A stretch of 5,075 nt of DNA from Coxiellaceae bacterium (GCA_013414725.1 CP058706.1:2204102-2209176); one strand, 5' to 3'; shown: positions 1 to 5,075, counted from the stretch's first letter. A program made the numbers and translations. Notes: generated by a model not told the origin, from the letters alone.

Positions 1-1
1 C

Positions 2-798
2 TTTATTAAACATCAATTACACACAAAAATCCTTTGTTACAAATCAAATTATTAGCGCAACGAGATTTTTTATTGGTGAACTTGGCACGCATCAGTCATG
101 CTTTTTCATACATGAGTGTTTTGTTTTTAATGGGGCTGTTGTTACAAAATGTGCTTGGCCATCCAGCAAATGTTGCTGGTTTGATTTTACTTTATATGAC
201 TATTCCTAGCGGGATTTTTGGGCCGATCGCTGGAAAATGGTCAGACAGAATAGGGACTCGTATACCACAGATTTTAGGCATGTTAGCCTTGTTTATTGGC
301 TGCATTTTCCTGACGCAAATTCAACATTTTCCAATGTCTACAATGATAGCGCTAGGATTATCTTTGCTTGGCATTTCAGCAGGATTGTTCCTGCCCTGCT
401 CCTCAATTACTGCTGTCTCAGTAGTGCCTAAAGAGCAAACAGGCATGGCCACTGGGGTCTTTTACACCAATAGTTTTATTGGTACCACATTAGGCATTGC
501 TATCAGTGGTTCTATTTTGGCAATCAGCAGCACACATTATTTATTGGAATCAATTCGCACTAACAAACTAGTTTTTACACCACAACAATTGAGTGTACTT
601 AAAGAAACCGCCTCAGGCATTCAACCAATTAGTGCTATTACACAATATTTTCCTCAGCAAATGATCCTTGAACTGTCACAAATGACACATCAAGCTTTTA
701 TGACTGGATTTATTACAGCCATCTCTACCTGTGCAGGCCTAGCAGCGATTGGCACATTCCTAGTGTTTATGTTGAAAAAATCACAGAACATTCAATGA
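2..798 (+). CDS. DHA2-family MFS drug exporter, C-terminal half, frameshifted near left edge
   Basis: Encodes the C-terminal half of a proton-driven multidrug exporter of the major facilitator superfamily, inner membrane. About six hydrophobic helices are visible: near residues 12-42, 47-66, 78-94, 101-128, 139-163 and 220-247 counted from codon 34. The loop GPIAGKWSDRIGTR (about residues 63-76) is the motif-A-like signature repeated in the second half of 14-helix DHA2 proteins. No credible start exists: the first in-frame start-like codon is TTG at 34 without a ribosome binding site, and TAA lies in frame at 7-9. The frame beginning at position 2 reads FIKHQLHT and joins the main frame as KNPLLQIKLL if one A is added to the run at 25-29. 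That junction fits the usual 'R/K-NPLL-L' linker before this helix in the family. The N-terminal half should lie left of the window. The substrate cannot be told. Family call is firm; whether the gene is truly broken is not. Confidence 0.88.
25..29 (+). other. Inferred one-base loss in A5 run (MFS gene)
   Basis: The frame open from the left edge (codons from position 2) runs into TAG at 53-55. The downstream MFS frame is closed by TAA at 7-9. Both are open only between those stops, and the A5 run lies in that interval. Adding one A fuses HQLHTK to NPLLQI and gives an MFS-like linker with no stop. Confidence 0.75.
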
Positions 799-801
799 TA
801 A

Positions 802-837
802 TGTAGGGTAGATCAAGCGAAATAGATCCACCCTACA
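802..837. repeat. GTAG-headed REP-like palindrome, possible bidirectional terminator
   Basis: Arms at 802-814 (TGTAGGGTAGATC) and 825-837 (GATCCACCCTACA) pair over 13 positions around a 10-base loop. The only mismatch is A810/C829, which becomes a U-G wobble in the minus-strand transcript, so the hairpin is fully paired in that RNA. It occupies the gap between two convergent genes. On the plus side it is followed by a T-rich stretch (about 845-854), so it may end MFS transcription. GTAG at the foot of a hairpin is the mark of REP elements recognised by Y1 transposases (RAYTs), and 'GTAGGGTGGAT...ATCCACC' resembles palindromes dispersed between genes in many bacteria. With one copy in the window, its repeat status is inference. 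Confidence 0.6.
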
Positions 838-852
838 CATATGTATTTGTTT

Positions 853-1395
853 TTAGGTAAGACTTAAAGGATCGGTTGCATCAGGATTAGAATTAGCAAA
901 TGTCTTGGTTGAGGGCTCGCCACGGCACCAATTTAGGAATTTGCCTAAACATCCCGTTACATCCTGGTTTGAAGTACTTGGGTCATTGATTAAAACGTAG
1001 TTTCTTCGAGGTAATTTTTCAGAGCAGTAGCTGACTAATTTGCGGCCTCCATATGCTCCTGTTCCCAATACCAAAGCCAATACCATATTGCTGGCTGCCA
1101 ATACCAAACCATCGAGAACAGCCGTAGTTAAATTATTATCTGTCGAGTCATACATCGCAGCATAAAGCTCATTTCTTACTTCTGCCAATAAGTCACTAAT
1201 AGGGTCATTTGCCGCAATATGCCCATTTAAAGTTTGCTGCGAATTAGCATACATCAAGATGTAGGGGATGCGTGCTAAAACCATGTATAACAAGTTATTT
1301 GCCAACACTGAAAGCGCCGCTTTTTGTTGTGCATCCACCTGGATATTCACAAACGGCCCTACCATGCTAGCGGATACTGATTTAAGTACTTGCAA
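853..1395 (-). CDS. Fragment 5 (C-terminal) of the large split gene
   Basis: This 180-codon frame encodes residues 794-973 of the restored protein. Its nominal start is a TTG at 1395 with no ribosome binding site, and the frame stays open upstream as NSIATITGNTTSHGGI, so it is not an independent gene. It contains a hydrophobic stretch LLYMVLARIPYILMYA (near residues 828-843), a second one LDGLVLAASNMVLALVLG (near 887-904), then a polar tail with two Cys that ends in DPLSLT. The topology is probably two membrane segments with a soluble tail. It overlaps the preceding fragment by 37 bases in another frame, the overlap expected at a frameshift. Confidence 0.75.
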   Translation of the reverse strand: MQVLKSVSASMVGPFVNIQVDAQQKAALSVLANNLLYMVLARIPYILMYANSQQTLNGHIAANDPISDLLAEVRNELYAAMYDSTDNNLTTAVLDGLVLAASNMVLALVLGTGAYGGRKLVSYCSEKLPRRNYVLINDPSTSNQDVTGCLGKFLNWCRGEPSTKTFANSNPDATDPLSLT

Positions 1396-1955
1396 AATAC
1401 CACCATGGCTGGTCGTATTTCCTGTGATTGTCGCAATTGAGTTTTGATTTTGTTGGCGGTGTTTTTGTACTGATAAATCCCTAATATAATATTAAAAATG
1501 CCAATCCCTGCTAAATTAGCAAGTGACGCTTCCCACTTATAAGCTTTTTCACAACTATCAGTTACCTTTAATGGTTGGAATGTTTGCATTAAATCTGCGG
1601 TAATGTCTGTTTGTGTCAATGATAAAGGCTGTTTAACTAGTTTAATGACATCTTGATTAGTGGAATGCGACTCTAAAATACAATTATCTTGTACATGACG
1701 CTTAATGCCTGTCAATTCAGTTGGCACAGAAGAACAAGAAGCGATAGCTGCCTCATCATCCAACCGCATATAAAAAGCCTGAACACCATTAACAGTGCCA
1801 ATAAAGTCATAATTCTTTCCATCTGGCGCGGGCTGGATCGAATAGGTAATACTACTCGCTGCCCATGATTGAGCATTAATTAAAGCAAAAGAATAAGCTT
1901 TAATTACATTGCCATCATGACCTGTTTTTATTGCAACAGCTTCCATCAGATTCAT
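1359..1955 (-). CDS. Fragment 4 of the large split gene
   Basis: This frame covers restored residues 607-770, after which the last 34 codons (NTANKIKTQL onwards) are out-of-frame read-through to a stop at 1359. The nominal ATG at 1955 lacks a ribosome binding site, and the frame is open upstream as VKDGNIIGGGIIYSG, a complete repeat turn that the ATG would cut in half. It holds the last two propeller-like units (turns VKDGN and APDGK), three Cys (SCSSV, DNCILE, DSCEKA) and a hydrophobic segment ANLAGIGIFNIILGIYQY near residues 752-769. Confidence 0.75.
   Translation of the reverse strand: MNLMEAVAIKTGHDGNVIKAYSFALINAQSWAASSITYSIQPAPDGKNYDFIGTVNGVQAFYMRLDDEAAIASCSSVPTELTGIKRHVQDNCILESHSTNQDVIKLVKQPLSLTQTDITADLMQTFQPLKVTDSCEKAYKWEASLANLAGIGIFNIILGIYQYKNTANKIKTQLRQSQEIRPAMVVFCKYLNQYPLAW
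1462..1466 (-). other. Inferred one-base loss in A5 run (as read on minus strand)
   Basis: Minus-strand codons read TAC AAA AAC ACC. One extra A gives TAC AAA AAA CAC CGC, joining GIYQYKK to HRQQNQNSIATITG just after a hydrophobic segment. This reconnects fragment 4 to fragment 5. Confidence 0.65.
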
Positions 1956-1996
1956 ACCCGAATAAATAATACCGCCACCAATAATATTCCCGTCTT

Positions 1997-2935
1997 TTAC
2001 CGGCTGTATTGCGCTGCCAAAAAAGCGATTGGCGCACTAGGATGCGTATAAGTAAAAATATTTTTTAATTGATGATTCGTATCATACTGGATCAGTGCGA
2101 GTTGACTTTGTTGATATGAGCCTACAAATTGTTGCATATTTGAAGTAACATTCATTGCCAGCACATTGAAATTAGCATCACCACTACAAACAGGATATTG
2201 CAGTGACAGACTCTCACCCGTTGCTATACTGACTTCTTCTGTTCCAGCATTATTTCCTAAACCAACGTTTCCATTCAGCAATAAATTATTTTGATCATTG
2301 ATTCCGGCAGTAATACTACCAATTTGATTTTTCCGTATCGACTGTTGCAGTACAGTACTGTTATCAAACATAGTAATCAAAGTGCGGAATGGCACAAAAC
2401 CATTTGCAAGGCTGGTGCGATATAAATCAATGGTGATAGATCCACCGTCAGGGGTTGCAACAATATCTTGTCCCATAAAATCAGTGATGTTCAATGAAAA
2501 AGCATCGACTATTTTACCTTGCGGTGTCATCTCAACTGTAAAAGGCACTGCTTTTTGTAACACAGGTTCTGAATAAGGCGAAGCCAAGGCAAAACTATCA
2601 TAGGAGTGAGTCAATGAGCCCCTCACTTTGAGATTGCCATTAGGCAGATTAATGACTTTTTGGAACAAGAGATAAGGCACAGACGCTTCGTATTTATAAG
2701 CAAAAGTGATTTGTTCATTATCAAAATTCATTACCAATCCAAATGTTTTATTGCAAACATAAGGGTAATTCCATGCCATATAACCAACACCAAAACTGCC
2801 TTCATTAGTATTCACTACTGAATTAACGATATAGCTGTTGCCTTGGGCGTCACTAATAGTACTTGAAAAGCGGTTTTCGAAAGTTGTCATAGCGCTGGCT
2901 GCTGAAGAAAGCGACAAAAGTGTCCCTGTCATCAA
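1997..2935 (-). CDS. Fragment 3 (beta-rich central part) of the large split gene
   Basis: This 312-codon frame covers restored residues 280-584 plus seven out-of-frame codons. Its start (TTG then ATG at 2935-2930) has no ribosome binding site and lies directly after stops in its own frame (TGA TAA), whereas another frame runs into it as ITKNIAQTMRDNPGF. Its first 15 residues, MMTGTLLSLSSAASA, mimic a signal peptide, but in the restored protein they form an internal membrane segment. The rest carries about four propeller-like units with turns DAQGN, LPNGN, TPDGG and NDQNN, and two Cys (YVCNK, PVCSG), consistent with an extracytoplasmic domain. Confidence 0.75.
   Translation of the reverse strand: MMTGTLLSLSSAASAMTTFENRFSSTISDAQGNSYIVNSVVNTNEGSFGVGYMAWNYPYVCNKTFGLVMNFDNEQITFAYKYEASVPYLLFQKVINLPNGNLKVRGSLTHSYDSFALASPYSEPVLQKAVPFTVEMTPQGKIVDAFSLNITDFMGQDIVATPDGGSITIDLYRTSLANGFVPFRTLITMFDNSTVLQQSIRKNQIGSITAGINDQNNLLLNGNVGLGNNAGTEEVSIATGESLSLQYPVCSGDANFNVLAMNVTSNMQQFVGSYQQSQLALIQYDTNHQLKNIFTYTHPSAPIAFLAAQYSR
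2019..2024 (-). other. Inferred one-base loss in T6 run (minus strand)
   Basis: The upstream frame reads GCT TTT TTG GCA and stops at 1997. Adding one T gives GCT TTT TTT GGC, continuing as FFGSAIQPVKDGNIIGGG, a good propeller-like repeat. The same junction would arise from a -1 ribosomal slip on the heptamer T_TTT_TTG. Confidence 0.75.
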
Positions 2936-2938
2936 AAA
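2934..2938 (-). other. Inferred one-base loss in T5 run (minus strand)
   Basis: The upstream frame reads MRDNPGF then TGA. One extra T gives GGT TTT TTG ATG and continues as FLMTGTLLSL, joining the helical N-terminal domain to the first membrane segment. Confidence 0.7.
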
Positions 2939-3102
2939 CCAGGATTATCACGCATAGTTTGAGCGATGTTCTTGGTAATATCAGCTAAAATAGCGATAGA
3001 GGCGCCTAGCGAAATTACGGGTTTTTGGGGCGCTGGCTTTGCCTCAGTTTTGTCTATTCCTTTGACTGCCTGTAATTCAGCGGCAAAATGATAGAGGCAT
3101 GC

Positions 3103-3107
3103 AAAAA
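3103..3107 (-). other. Inferred one-base loss in T5 run (minus strand)
   Basis: Minus-strand codons AAT GAA TTT TTG become AAT GAA TTT TTT GCA with one extra T, joining FYTLKNEF to FACLYHFAAELQ. Downstream the frame stays open for 57 codons (about 3107 to 2936), a stretch containing no other long ORF. Confidence 0.65.
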
Positions 3108-3173
3108 TTCATTTTTAAGCGTATAAAACAATGGCTGGCCTTCTTGGCCTTTTTCTTGTTGCAGACGGTTTAA

Positions 3174-3178
3174 TTTTT
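3174..3178 (-). other. Inferred one-base loss in A5 run (minus strand)
   Basis: Minus-strand TTT AAA AAT TAA becomes TTT AAA AAA TTA AAC CGT with one extra A, joining SSQFEVFKK to LNRLQQEKGQEG. Without it both frames hit stops within a few codons. Confidence 0.65.
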
Positions 3179-3210
3179 AAATACTTCAAATTGACTGGAT
3201 AATATTGAAT

Positions 3211-3453
3211 TTATTTGCTTATATTGCTCGTCAGATAAAAATGTTCTGTAGTAAAAAGAATATCAGACACTTCCACTGAAAAATTCACATCTGGATTTAT
3301 ACCGCTCATCAGCATGTGATAAAACAAGTCTTGCAACAAAAAACTCAGTGCTTTTTCTTTGTTTTTTGCTAAATAGGAAGCGTTTTGCTCATAACACGAA
3401 TCGATAGTTTTAATAGCAGCACTAAAATCAAAATCAGGCCGTGAACTAAACAT
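3211..3453 (-). CDS. Fragment 2 (N-terminal helical domain) of the large split gene
   Basis: An 80-codon frame covering restored residues 106-177, followed by eight out-of-frame codons. The ATG at 3453 has no ribosome binding site, and the frame is open upstream as DLYLEKLKE. The sequence is helical and polar with some hydrophobic positions (SFLLQDLFYHMLMSG). No catalytic motif is recognised. It is best read as part of the N-terminal domain of the 973-residue protein. Confidence 0.65.
   Translation of the reverse strand: MFSSRPDFDFSAAIKTIDSCYEQNASYLAKNKEKALSFLLQDLFYHMLMSGINPDVNFSVEVSDILFTTEHFYLTSNISK
3237..3241 (-). other. Inferred one-base loss in T5 run (minus strand)
   Basis: Minus-strand CAT TTT TAT CTG becomes CAT TTT TTA TCT GAC with one extra T, joining LFTTEHF to LSDEQYKQINSI. 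The frame then stays open to the A5 run at 3174-3178. Confidence 0.65.
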
Positions 3454-3480
3454 TTCTTTCAGCTTTTCTAGATACAGGTC

Positions 3481-3484
3481 AAAA
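3481..3484 (-). other. Inferred one-base loss near T4 run (minus strand)
   Basis: Stops in the three frames force two separate shifts between 3525 and about 3468. The T4 run is the longest homopolymer in the second interval. Adding a T gives CCT TAT CTT TTT GAC, joining QAAYSPYLF to DLYLEKLKEMF. The exact base is less certain than at the other sites. Confidence 0.5.
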
Positions 3485-3511
3485 GATAAGGCGAGTAAGC
3501 TGCTTGTTTAA

Positions 3512-3766
3512 TTAGCCTCTTTTTTCACGATTTAATTGCTTAATAAGCGTTCTTGGTTCGGTGAGCTTTGACCACTGCTGGATATTGACATTTTGCTGAC
3601 TAAAATCTACATATTTTATATAAGGAGCATATTCATATATGTCGGTGACTGATTGAACACTTGTTACCGCTGTTTTGATAGAAGTTCTAAGCTGAGAGAC
3701 TCCGTTGTAACTTTGAGCAACATAATAAGTAAATGTTTGCTTAACGCTGCTAATTAAACTCTTCAT
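3512..3766 (-). CDS. Fragment 1 (true N-terminus) of the large split gene
   Basis: The frame is open from 3835, but the start chosen is the ATG at 3766 (MKSLISSVKQ). It has GGAGG at 3778-3774 with a 7-base spacer, while the upstream ATG has no such site and lies within a few bases of the T tract of a terminator. The fragment gives restored residues 1-82 before two out-of-frame codons and TAA. It is helical, Ser/Thr/Gln-rich and has no signal peptide or clear membrane segment. It ends with basic residues (QLNREK), which continue as KRLIKQAAYSPYL once the A run at 3520-3525 is restored. Confidence 0.7.
   Translation of the reverse strand: MKSLISSVKQTFTYYVAQSYNGVSQLRTSIKTAVTSVQSVTDIYEYAPYIKYVDFSQQNVNIQQWSKLTEPRTLIKQLNREKRG
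3520..3525 (-). other. Inferred one-base loss in A6 run (minus strand)
   Basis: Minus-strand CGT GAA AAA AGA GGC TAA becomes CGT GAA AAA AAG AGG CTA ATT with one extra A, removing the stop at 3512-3514 and continuing as RLIKQAAYSPYL. Confidence 0.65.
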
Positions 3767-3773
3767 TATTATA

Positions 3774-3778
3774 CCTCC
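3774..3778 (-). promoter_or_regulatory. Ribosome binding site of the large split gene
   Basis: Minus-strand GGAGG followed by TATAATA and ATG at 3766. It decides the start in favour of 3766 over the in-frame ATG at 3835. It is the only strong Shine-Dalgarno sequence in the minus-strand stretch 853-3838, which supports one translation start for the whole region. Confidence 0.85.
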
Positions 3779-3837
3779 AATTACATTTATGCTATTAAGC
3801 TTATTTGCAGTCCCCTTGCTGATTTGCTCTTCCATTC

Positions 3838-3873
3838 AAAATAAAAACCCTTTCCCACCTATGCAGGAAAGGG
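3838..3873 (-). terminator. Rho-independent terminator after the lpxK transcript
   Basis: On the minus strand, CCCTTTCC (3873-3866) pairs perfectly with GGAAAGGG (3855-3848) around a 10-base loop, and is followed directly by TTTTTATTTT (3847-3838). It starts 13 bases after the stop codon of the small gene at 3887. It separates lpxK and the small gene from the large gene, whose transcript should start between here and 3766 or come from partial read-through. No convincing -35/-10 pair is visible in that gap. Confidence 0.92.
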
Positions 3874-3886
3874 CCATTAAAATCGA

Positions 3887-4225
3887 TCATTTATTTTCTT
3901 TTGGTTTCGATGGCTTAGCTGCCGCCTTATTGAGTTCAGCTTCCGGCGCAGCTGTTTTATCAGTTGCTGTTTTATTAGCAGAAAGATCTTGGTAAATAGA
4001 ATTAATTAATGCCGTAATTTTGGCAATTTGCTGTTCTTGTTGAGCATGTACTTGCGACAATTGGTCTAATGCTTGGCTGACCAACGCTAATTTAGCAGCA
4101 ACAGGATCGCCTTCAAGATTGGCTGGAATCGCAGATCCAGGATTAATTACTGATTTGACGCTATCAACAATTCCTTGTAAATCAAATTTACTGGTCAACT
4201 TGGTAAGGTCCGGTAATTTTGCCAT
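3887..4225 (-). CDS. Small Ala/Lys-rich protein of unknown function, downstream of lpxK
   Basis: A 112-residue protein I do not recognise. ATG at 4225 follows AGGAGAG with a 6-base spacer, so the start is well supported. Residues 1-30 are amphipathic (KLPDLTKLTSKFDLQGIVDS). Residues 31-43 are a Pro/Gly-containing break. Residues about 44-82 look like a helix with coiled-coil potential (Leu/Gln/Ala-rich, QVHAQQEQQI). Residues 83-112 are a low-complexity, highly charged Ala/Lys/Pro/Glu tail ending KPKENK. There is no signal peptide, Cys or membrane segment, so it is probably cytosolic and possibly surface-binding or self-associating. It lies 44 bp after lpxK on the same strand with a terminator right behind it, so it is probably the last gene of the lpxK transcript. 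Phasin-like granule proteins share this composition, but that is only a resemblance. Confidence 0.82.
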   Translation of the reverse strand: MAKLPDLTKLTSKFDLQGIVDSVKSVINPGSAIPANLEGDPVAAKLALVSQALDQLSQVHAQQEQQIAKITALINSIYQDLSANKTATDKTAAPEAELNKAAAKPSKPKENK

Positions 4226-4231
4226 GATAAA

Positions 4232-4238
4232 CTCTCCT
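4232..4238 (-). promoter_or_regulatory. Ribosome binding site of the small Ala/Lys-rich gene
   Basis: Minus-strand AGGAGAG, six bases before ATG at 4225. The 44-base gap to the lpxK stop shows no terminator hairpin, which agrees with co-transcription. Confidence 0.85.
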
Positions 4239-4269
4239 TTTTTAAGTCAAAAATTTTCGCCGTGATTTA

Positions 4270-5075
4270 TTAATCCTGGCGTCTATTGCTTAAATTTGCC
4301 ATCCTTTCAGCAAATTTTGAAACAAATTGAGTATCCGGTTCGGCGCTAACAGGCAAACACCAAAAATTAGGCCGTAAAAACTTACGGCATTTTACCGCAT
4401 CTTTTTCTGTCATGATGACTATGCCTTCATGCGCAAACGCAAAATCTTCCACCGTAAAATGATGATGGTCTGGAAAAGGATGTTCGATGATTTTCCAACC
4501 CATTTCGCGCAAAGTGTTAAAAAAGCGGGAAGGATTGCCTATTCCTGCCACTGCATGCACAACAGCACCGTGATTTTGTTGAGGCGATAAGGTCACATGG
4601 GGCTGTAATAAATTATGCACGTGTCCTGGTTTTAAATGGACTTGCCATTCATTTTTATCAGCGACACCATTAGTCAATACAAAATCACATTCTTTTAATC
4701 GAGTTACAGGCTCACGCAAGGGGCCAATGGGCAAACAATATCCATTACCAAAACGGCGTTGACCGTCAATCAAGGCAATTTCAATATCGCGTTGTAACGC
4801 GTAATGTTGCAAGCCATCATCACTGATGACAATATTGCACATTCCCGTTTGCAACAAAGCTTGCACTGCTCTTACCCGCTGTGGATCAACTACAACAGGG
4901 CAATGGGTGCGTTTGGCGATCAACGTTGGCTCATCACCAACCAAATGACTTGGACTATCTGGCGTTACCCAACAAGGATAGACCAATGCCCGACCACCAT
5001 ATCCACGACTGACAATCCCTGGACGCCAGCCGCGATGCCGCAAATAGTCTGCCAACCAAATTACCATCGGCGTTT
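4270..5075 (-). CDS. lpxK: Tetraacyldisaccharide 4'-kinase (lipid A 4'-kinase), N-terminus beyond right edge
   Basis: LpxK transfers phosphate from ATP to the 4' position of tetraacyldisaccharide 1-phosphate, making lipid IVA, on the cytosolic face of the inner membrane. The visible part is 267 codons, against about 320-340 for the family; the missing start should include the membrane anchor and most of the P-loop, whose last residues TP are seen just before MVIWLADYL. Counting that Met as 1: SRGYGG at 20-25, VGDEP at 43-47, VISDDGLQH at 80-88, PIGPLREP at 113-120, AGIGNPSRFF at 174-183, FPDHH at 198-202 and TEKDAVK at 220-226. These are the expected LpxK blocks. By spacing, D45 and the DD pair at 83-84 match the catalytic and metal-binding Asp residues known from the Aquifex enzyme, and the FPDHH His its partner. 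The frame is intact to TAA at 4270-4272. msbA is often just upstream, but that is out of view. Confidence 0.97.
   Translation of the reverse strand, partial: TPMVIWLADYLRHRGWRPGIVSRGYGGRALVYPCWVTPDSPSHLVGDEPTLIAKRTHCPVVVDPQRVRAVQALLQTGMCNIVISDDGLQHYALQRDIEIALIDGQRRFGNGYCLPIGPLREPVTRLKECDFVLTNGVADKNEWQVHLKPGHVHNLLQPHVTLSPQQNHGAVVHAVAGIGNPSRFFNTLREMGWKIIEHPFPDHHHFTVEDFAFAHEGIVIMTEKDAVKCRKFLRPNFWCLPVSAEPDTQFVSKFAERMANLSNRRQD

Larger units (their letters stand above)
853..3766 (-). pseudogene. Large envelope protein with propeller-like repeats; one 973-residue gene split by eight apparent one-base losses
   Basis: Start is the ATG at 3766, behind GGAGG with a 7-base spacer. The stop is TAA at 853-855. 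The raw span is 2914 bases; adding one base in each of eight A/T runs gives 2922, exactly 974 codons with no internal stop. In the restored protein, residues 1-277 are mainly helical and polar. Residues 278-296 form a hydrophobic segment (FLMTGTLLSL). Residues 300-675 are beta-rich and hold about six loosely related units with a turn such as DAQGN, LPNGN, TPDGG, NDQNN, VKDGN or APDGK, most followed by a strand ending near VMNFD, VEMT, AIKT or MRLD. This resembles delta-60/propeller repeats. Further hydrophobic segments lie near 750-768, 821-843 and 886-905. At least five Cys lie in the central region. I infer a membrane-anchored protein with a large extracytoplasmic domain. Family and role unknown. 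It is transcribed separately from lpxK, behind a terminator. Confidence 0.75.

Noticed and set aside
34..36. TTG as the start of a complete 254-residue transporter
   Set aside because: There is no ribosome binding site, the product would lack half the helices, and transporter-like sequence precedes it (HTKNPL once one A is restored).
237..431. Plus-strand 64-codon ORF
   Set aside because: It lies inside the MFS gene in another frame, which carries clear family motifs over the same bases.
2382..2576. Plus-strand 64-codon ORF
   Set aside because: It is antisense to the central part of the large gene, with no ribosome binding site or recognisable protein features.
2891..2935. Signal peptide of a secreted 312-residue protein (MMTGTLLSLSSAASA)
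   Set aside because: No ribosome binding site, stops directly before it in frame, and another frame joins it smoothly after one added T. The hydrophobic stretch is better read as an internal membrane segment.
853..3766. Programmed frameshifting as a shared mechanism at all eight sites
   Set aside because: Only the site at 2019-2024 is a canonical slippery heptamer in phase, the runs are short for transcriptional slippage, and eight successive events would give almost no full-length product.
3768..3773. TATAAT on the minus strand as a -10 promoter box
   Set aside because: It lies in the spacer between GGAGG and ATG, would start transcription inside the gene, and has no -35 match at 16-18 bases.
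3767..3835. N-terminal extension of the large gene from the ATG at 3835
   Set aside because: That ATG lies within a few bases of the terminator T tract and has no ribosome binding site, while the in-frame ATG at 3766 has GGAGG at ideal spacing.
3789..3995. Plus-strand 68-codon ORF
   Set aside because: It runs through the terminator hairpin and the antisense of the small gene's low-complexity tail; the Ala/Leu-rich sequence is a by-product of that tail.
5068..5075. LpxK lacking its P-loop as a real truncation
   Set aside because: The frame is open to the window edge and the last P-loop residues (TP) are visible, so the missing part is simply outside the window.

Overview
The window looks like chromosomal DNA of a Gram-negative bacterium, most likely a gammaproteobacterium of moderately low GC (about 40% by eye). 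The anchor is the lipid A gene lpxK on the right edge. Its usual enterobacterial neighbours ycaR and kdsB are absent. A Legionellales-like or other host-associated relative is possible, but nothing here proves it.

Layout from left to right. (1) Positions 2-798, plus strand: the C-terminal half of a DHA2-type (EmrB/QacA) major facilitator drug exporter, interrupted by an apparent one-base loss at 25-29. (2) Positions 799-852: the convergent gap, filled by a GTAG-headed REP-like palindrome that may also terminate transcription. (3) Positions 853-3766, minus strand: one large gene that looks like at least five unrelated ORFs plus gene-free gaps. Restoring one base in each of eight A/T runs gives a single 973-residue open frame with its own strong ribosome binding site. 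The predicted protein has a helical N-terminal domain, a membrane segment, a beta-rich region with propeller-like repeats of the 'DG-N..I..G' type, and a hydrophobic C-terminal part. I do not recognise the family. (4) Positions 3838-3873: a textbook rho-independent terminator facing left. (5) Positions 3887-4225, minus: a small Ala/Lys-rich protein of unknown function, 44 bp downstream of lpxK and probably in its transcript. (6) Positions 4270-5075, minus: lpxK, intact as far as visible, with its N-terminus beyond the right edge.

The main observation is the lesion pattern. All nine inferred frame breaks (eight in the large gene, one in the MFS gene) are repaired by adding one base to an A or T run of 4-6. 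Once repaired, no in-frame stop remains and the total length of the large gene is divisible by three. This points to homopolymer under-calling in the sequence, or to very recent decay of an otherwise conserved gene. Programmed recoding is less likely. lpxK and the small gene contain A/T runs of similar length and are unbroken, so the cause is not settled by the sequence alone.

Functionally, lpxK makes lipid IVA at the inner membrane, the small gene may ride on that transcript, and the large gene is a separate unit encoding a probable envelope protein. I see no tRNA, rRNA, CRISPR array or insertion sequence.
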